Positions 7,624 through 9,891 of a DNA stretch of 9,891 nt are shown piece after piece. Source of the DNA: an uncultured Christensenella sp. (lineage in GTDB: Bacteria; Bacillota; Clostridia; Christensenellales; UBA3700); the NCBI GenBank assembly GCA_910584975.1, contig CAJUEA010000040.1:1-9891 (forward strand), written 5' to 3'. How positions within the stretch are numbered: the stretch's first letter is position 1; each line of letters starts with the position of its first letter. Both the position numbers and the translations under genes were made by a program. The notes beneath the pieces are model-generated. The model ran no database searches. It was given only the letters and a program-made list of their open reading frames with translations, and was not told the origin of the DNA.

Positions 7624-7895
7624 TCTATCTCCTTGTGTAAAAGCTTATATAATCTATAGATAACAAAAATAATCAGATATTGTCTTCCTATTTTGCAATA
7701 TGCTCAAAAAAATTGCAAAAAAACAAAATTTTTGCAAATAATCCGTCAAAAATCGATATTATTGCAAAATCTCTAAAAATACAAACTTAATTTTTCAAGC
7801 CTTTTGCGTTATGTCTGCAAATTAAAACACAACTTAACCAATTTGCATTTTTAGCAAAGTCTAAATGCCTAAACTATAAAATTACTTACTATCTT
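7624..7895. other. Gene-free gap between pth and mfd
   Basis: This 272-bp AT-rich gap has no credible reading frame. In Bacillus the small gene fin lies between pth (spoVC) and mfd; nothing like it is seen here. The pentamer TGCAA occurs about five times on the plus strand between 7690 and 7820, but the spacing is irregular. A weak promoter-like pair (TTGAGC, 17 nt, GACAAT on the minus strand) lies upstream of mfd but is not convincing. Confidence 0.5.
7629..7634 (-). promoter_or_regulatory. Ribosome binding site supporting the TTG start of mfd
   Basis: On the minus strand AAGGAG is followed by ATAGA and TTG at 7623 (5-nt spacing). The perfect match and good spacing identify the TTG as the true start although it is a weak codon, so mfd may be translated at a modest level. 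Confidence 0.8.
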
Positions 7896-8453
7896 TTATT
7901 TGCTATCTCTCATCATTTTGTCCAAATCTTTATGCCCCATAAAATCTGCAAGAAGGTCAGCAATCTTTTCAAAAGACTTGTCCAGTTTCATTTTATTTTC
8001 GCCTTTAATGTGACTAAGTACATAGTCCACAAGCTGCATTGGTGGTTGAGGTTTTCCAATCCCAACCCTTATGCGTGGAAAATCTGTGCCACCCAATTTG
8101 CTGACAATGTTTCGCATACCATTGTGAGTGCCTGCCGAACCACTTTTGCGAATTCTAATTTCGCCAACTGGCAAATCAATATCGTCATAAACAACGATAA
8201 TTTCATTTGCAGGAATTTTAAATCTACTGCTTAACGCAATCACTGCCTCTCCTGACAAATTCATATATGTCATAGGTTTTGCAATAATAACTTTTTCGCC
8301 ATTTTTATAAAAACTTGCAAACTTTGCACGACAAGCCTCTTCCTTCAAATTTATTCCTAATTTTTCAAGCAATTTGTCAATAACCATAAATCCGACATTG
8401 TGATATGTGCCATCATATTTTTTATCCGGATTTCCTAACCCAACAATAAGCAT
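7896..8453 (-). CDS. pth: Peptidyl-tRNA hydrolase
   Basis: Pth cuts the ester bond between peptide and tRNA when ribosomes drop off early, returning tRNA to the pool; it is essential in most bacteria. The 185-residue length is normal. The signature GLGNPDKKYDGTYHNVGF (5-22) carries the substrate-binding Asn8 and catalytic His18, although the usual TRHN Arg is Tyr17. Further family residues are PMTYMNLSG (60-68, Asn65), the Asp90 that supports the histidine in YDDIDLP, and SAGTHNGM with Asn111, where the common GGHN reads GTHN. PRIRVGIG (126-133) is also typical. The ATG at 8453 is preceded by AGGAG with 6-nt spacing, and this site follows directly after the tadA stop. The two genes, 14 bp apart, are almost certainly co-transcribed. 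Position just upstream of mfd is the classic Firmicutes order (spoVC in Bacillus). Confidence 0.97.
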   Translation of the reverse strand: MLIVGLGNPDKKYDGTYHNVGFMVIDKLLEKLGINLKEEACRAKFASFYKNGEKVIIAKPMTYMNLSGEAVIALSSRFKIPANEIIVVYDDIDLPVGEIRIRKSGSAGTHNGMRNIVSKLGGTDFPRIRVGIGKPQPPMQLVDYVLSHIKGENKMKLDKSFEKIADLLADFMGHKDLDKMMRDSK

Positions 8454-8467
8454 ATTGTACTCCTATA

Positions 8468-8941
8468 TCAAACTTTTTTTTCGGCTTTTTTCTGCTCACG
8501 CTTTTTTTTGAAAAACTGCGATAATATTGCAGCACATTCTTCTTGCAAAACGCCACCTTCAACCTTGCAGTAATGATTGTATTTTTTGTCATCAAGCAAA
8601 TTGTAAAGACTTGTAACTCCACCACTTTTGGGGTCAGTAGCACCAAAAACAACCCTATCAATGCGACTGTTTAAAATTGCGCCACAGCACATTGGACACG
8701 GCTCAAGAGTAACATATAATGTGCAGTCATCAAGATACCAATTATTCAGTTTTTTGCATGCCTCTGTGATTGCAATAATTTCTGCGTGATAGACTGCACA
8801 ATTTTCTCTTTCTTTGCGATTTTCACCATATGCAATAACCTCACCATTTTTTACAATTACAGCACCAATCGGCACTTCGTCAAAAGTTTGTGCCAATTTT
8901 GCTTGTCTCAAAGCTAATTGCATATAATCTTTATCCTGCAT
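8468..8941 (-). CDS. tadA: tRNA-specific adenosine deaminase
   Basis: TadA converts adenosine 34 of tRNA-Arg(ACG) to inosine so that it reads CGU, CGC and CGA codons. The 157-residue protein has the zinc-binding deaminase motif complete: H52-A-E54, with Glu54 as proton shuttle, and P81-C82-P-M-C85. The later GATDPKSGGVTSLYNLL (100-116) is the TadA-specific segment that separates it from cytidine and guanine deaminases. VPIGAVIV near residue 23 is also standard. The segment before HAE reads NCAVYHAEI rather than the E. coli DPTAHAEI. The tail is strongly basic (KKKREQKKAEKK), which may help hold tRNA. The ATG at 8939-8941 has GAGGAG close upstream. It is the first gene of a pair with pth, linking two tRNA functions. 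It ends with TGA, showing that TGA is a stop here. A clear promoter is not visible in the AT-rich DNA before it. Confidence 0.96.
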   Translation of the reverse strand: MQDKDYMQLALRQAKLAQTFDEVPIGAVIVKNGEVIAYGENRKERENCAVYHAEIIAITEACKKLNNWYLDDCTLYVTLEPCPMCCGAILNSRIDRVVFGATDPKSGGVTSLYNLLDDKKYNHYCKVEGGVLQEECAAILSQFFKKKREQKKAEKKV

Positions 8942-9014
8942 AATCTCCTCTTTTGCTTGGTATTTTTAATTCAAAATTAAATGTAAATTGTAAAAAAACT
9001 AATTAATAAGCACT

Positions 9015-9053
9015 AAAAAAAGCAAATTTTGTTGTATTTAAAACATTTTGCTT
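9015..9053 (-). terminator. Intrinsic terminator after the M14 peptidase gene
   Basis: On the minus strand AAGCAAA pairs with TTTGCTT (plus 9047-9053 and 9020-9026). An inner TGTT/AACA stem lies within, and the outer stem is followed directly by a run of T. Two smaller AT-rich hairpins lie between it and the peptidase stop: 9067-9085 (ATCACA/TGTGAT), and 9095-9111 (AACTT/AAGTT) followed by seven T on the minus strand. Together they should separate the peptidase transcript from tadA-pth. Confidence 0.6.
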
Positions 9054-9119
9054 ATTCCATATAACAATCACATATTGTTTGTGATATAGAAAAAAACTTG
9101 AATGTTAAGTTAAATCAAC

Positions 9120-9891
9120 TTATTCAGTACGCTCTATTTCTTCAGCGATGACTGCAGCTGTTTGCAAAACATTTTGATTTTGTCTGAAAACTTCTGGCAA
9201 CACGGACAAATCAATCGGATAAGGCACATCAGCATTAACAACTTCCAAAGTTAATCCCAACTTGAAAGTTGTAGCAGTATACCAATCTTTATATCCACCT
9301 GCACTATCCGTGCTTTCAAAAATTGGATAACCTGTTACATTTCCTATTCTTTGAGCGTAATCAAAATATGGTTTTATGCACTCAAAGCCCCAATAAATTA
9401 CCTCTCCTTTTGTGTGATAACTCAGAGTTACGCTTGGTTGCAATTTGTTTGTAAAATCTCTTAATGCAATATTTTCAGGTTCTGAAACAGGAAACTCCCC
9501 AATATAGTCACTCGGTGCAGGATAAGTAACATTTTGTCTGCCTTCTCCCCACTTTGCGTTATAGTTTACATTAAGGTCAACTGCCCTAGCATTTGCTTTC
9601 CACAAGCTGAAGTCGGTGTTACCACCATTTACATCAAGCAAAAAATCTTGCAATTTTTTGTCAGGCACGCTCCTCAATCCGTACTGACAAAGCAAAACGC
9701 CATCCACATTAACCATAGGAACACACCATACACCAACATTGCCATTGTAATTTTTCATCATTTCAATTACAAGTGGTGTTGTAATGTATTCTCGAGCGTG
9801 CATACTTGCTTGCACTAGCACACAAGGTCCATTCAGATTGCCTTTAACCACACATTTGATAGGTCTTCCCAACAGCGTATAACCAATTGTA
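9120..9891 (-). CDS. M14-family zinc peptidase (gamma-D-glutamyl-diamino-acid endopeptidase type), 5' end outside window
   Basis: The reading frame is still open at the window edge, where it begins TIGYTLLGRPIKC, so the N-terminus (and any signal peptide or LysM repeats) is missing; 256 complete codons are visible. M14 enzymes are zinc carboxypeptidases. Numbering from the first visible residue, the zinc ligands are H31 and E34 in MHAREYI, plus H159 in LSYHTKGEVIYW; the catalytic glutamate is E216 in GLTLEVV. The segment AVDLNVNYNAKWGEG corresponds to GVDLNRNF..W of carboxypeptidases, but the substrate-binding Arg after Asn is Val. YHTKGEVIYW and FPVSEPENIALRDF are typical of the bacterial cell-wall branch that cuts the gamma-D-Glu-meso-diaminopimelate bond of peptidoglycan peptides, so a role in wall turnover or muropeptide recycling is likely. 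A TTG at 9872 is not the true start because homology continues upstream. It is terminated before tadA and is not part of that operon. Confidence 0.87.
   Translation of the reverse strand, partial: TIGYTLLGRPIKCVVKGNLNGPCVLVQASMHAREYITTPLVIEMMKNYNGNVGVWCVPMVNVDGVLLCQYGLRSVPDKKLQDFLLDVNGGNTDFSLWKANARAVDLNVNYNAKWGEGRQNVTYPAPSDYIGEFPVSEPENIALRDFTNKLQPSVTLSYHTKGEVIYWGFECIKPYFDYAQRIGNVTGYPIFESTDSAGGYKDWYTATTFKLGLTLEVVNADVPYPIDLSVLPEVFRQNQNVLQTAAVIAEEIERTE

Noticed and set aside
7690..7850. Recurrent TGCAA/TTTGCAA words suggesting binding sites or an iteron array
   Set aside because: Spacing is irregular, the flanks are not conserved, and such words are expected by chance in very AT-rich DNA.
9120..9872. 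Complete M14 gene starting at the TTG at 9872
   Set aside because: The frame stays open to the window edge and the preceding residues fit the family, so the gene is cut by the window rather than starting there.
1..9891. Mobile element, CRISPR array, defence or toxin-antitoxin system
   Set aside because: No transposase, integrase, regularly spaced repeats or paired small genes are present; apart from the short palindromic repeats the content is housekeeping.

Overview
The window comes from a low-GC (about one third GC by eye) bacterium that uses the standard bacterial code (TGG for Trp; TAA, TAG and TGA all act as stops). It is most likely a Gram-positive Bacillota/Clostridia-type organism. 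The evidence is strong AGGAG-type ribosome binding sites, a lipobox foldase, and the order pth - mfd - parvulin-type foldase, which is the Firmicutes arrangement. The exact lineage cannot be named from the sequence alone. All seven genes lie on the minus strand, so transcription runs from high to low coordinates.

Reading in the direction of transcription, the window opens inside an M14-family zinc peptidase (9120-9891), probably a cell-wall gamma-D-glutamyl-diamino-acid endopeptidase type, whose 5' end is outside the window. It ends in AT-rich hairpins with a likely intrinsic terminator (9015-9053). Next come two tightly spaced translation genes: tadA (tRNA adenosine-34 deaminase, 8468-8941) and pth (peptidyl-tRNA hydrolase, 7896-8453), 14 bp apart. 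After 272 bp without a gene comes mfd (4171-7623), the transcription-repair coupling factor, which starts at TTG. A good sigma-A-type promoter just past the mfd stop drives a large lipoprotein (1819-4074) that I read as a divergent parvulin-like foldase. It ends at a clear 13-bp-stem terminator (1778-1808).

The last two genes are small: a NUDIX ADP-ribose pyrophosphatase (1102-1632) and a RimJ/RimL-type GNAT acetyltransferase (484-999; the longer possible start is rejected). The final 483 bases hold no credible gene but are rich in inverted repeats. They include one complete copy and one truncated copy of a roughly 64-bp palindromic intergenic repeat (192-255, 421-469), with two unrelated stem-loops between them.

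The genes are mainly housekeeping: tRNA maturation and recycling (TadA, Pth), transcription-coupled DNA repair (Mfd), export and envelope functions (lipoprotein foldase, M14 peptidase), nucleotide clean-up (NUDIX) and acetylation (GNAT). I see no phage, CRISPR, toxin-antitoxin or defence system and no convincing new multi-gene system. The points worth a second look are the oversized foldase with an apparently split rotamase domain, the palindromic repeat cluster, and a few start-codon and synteny details.
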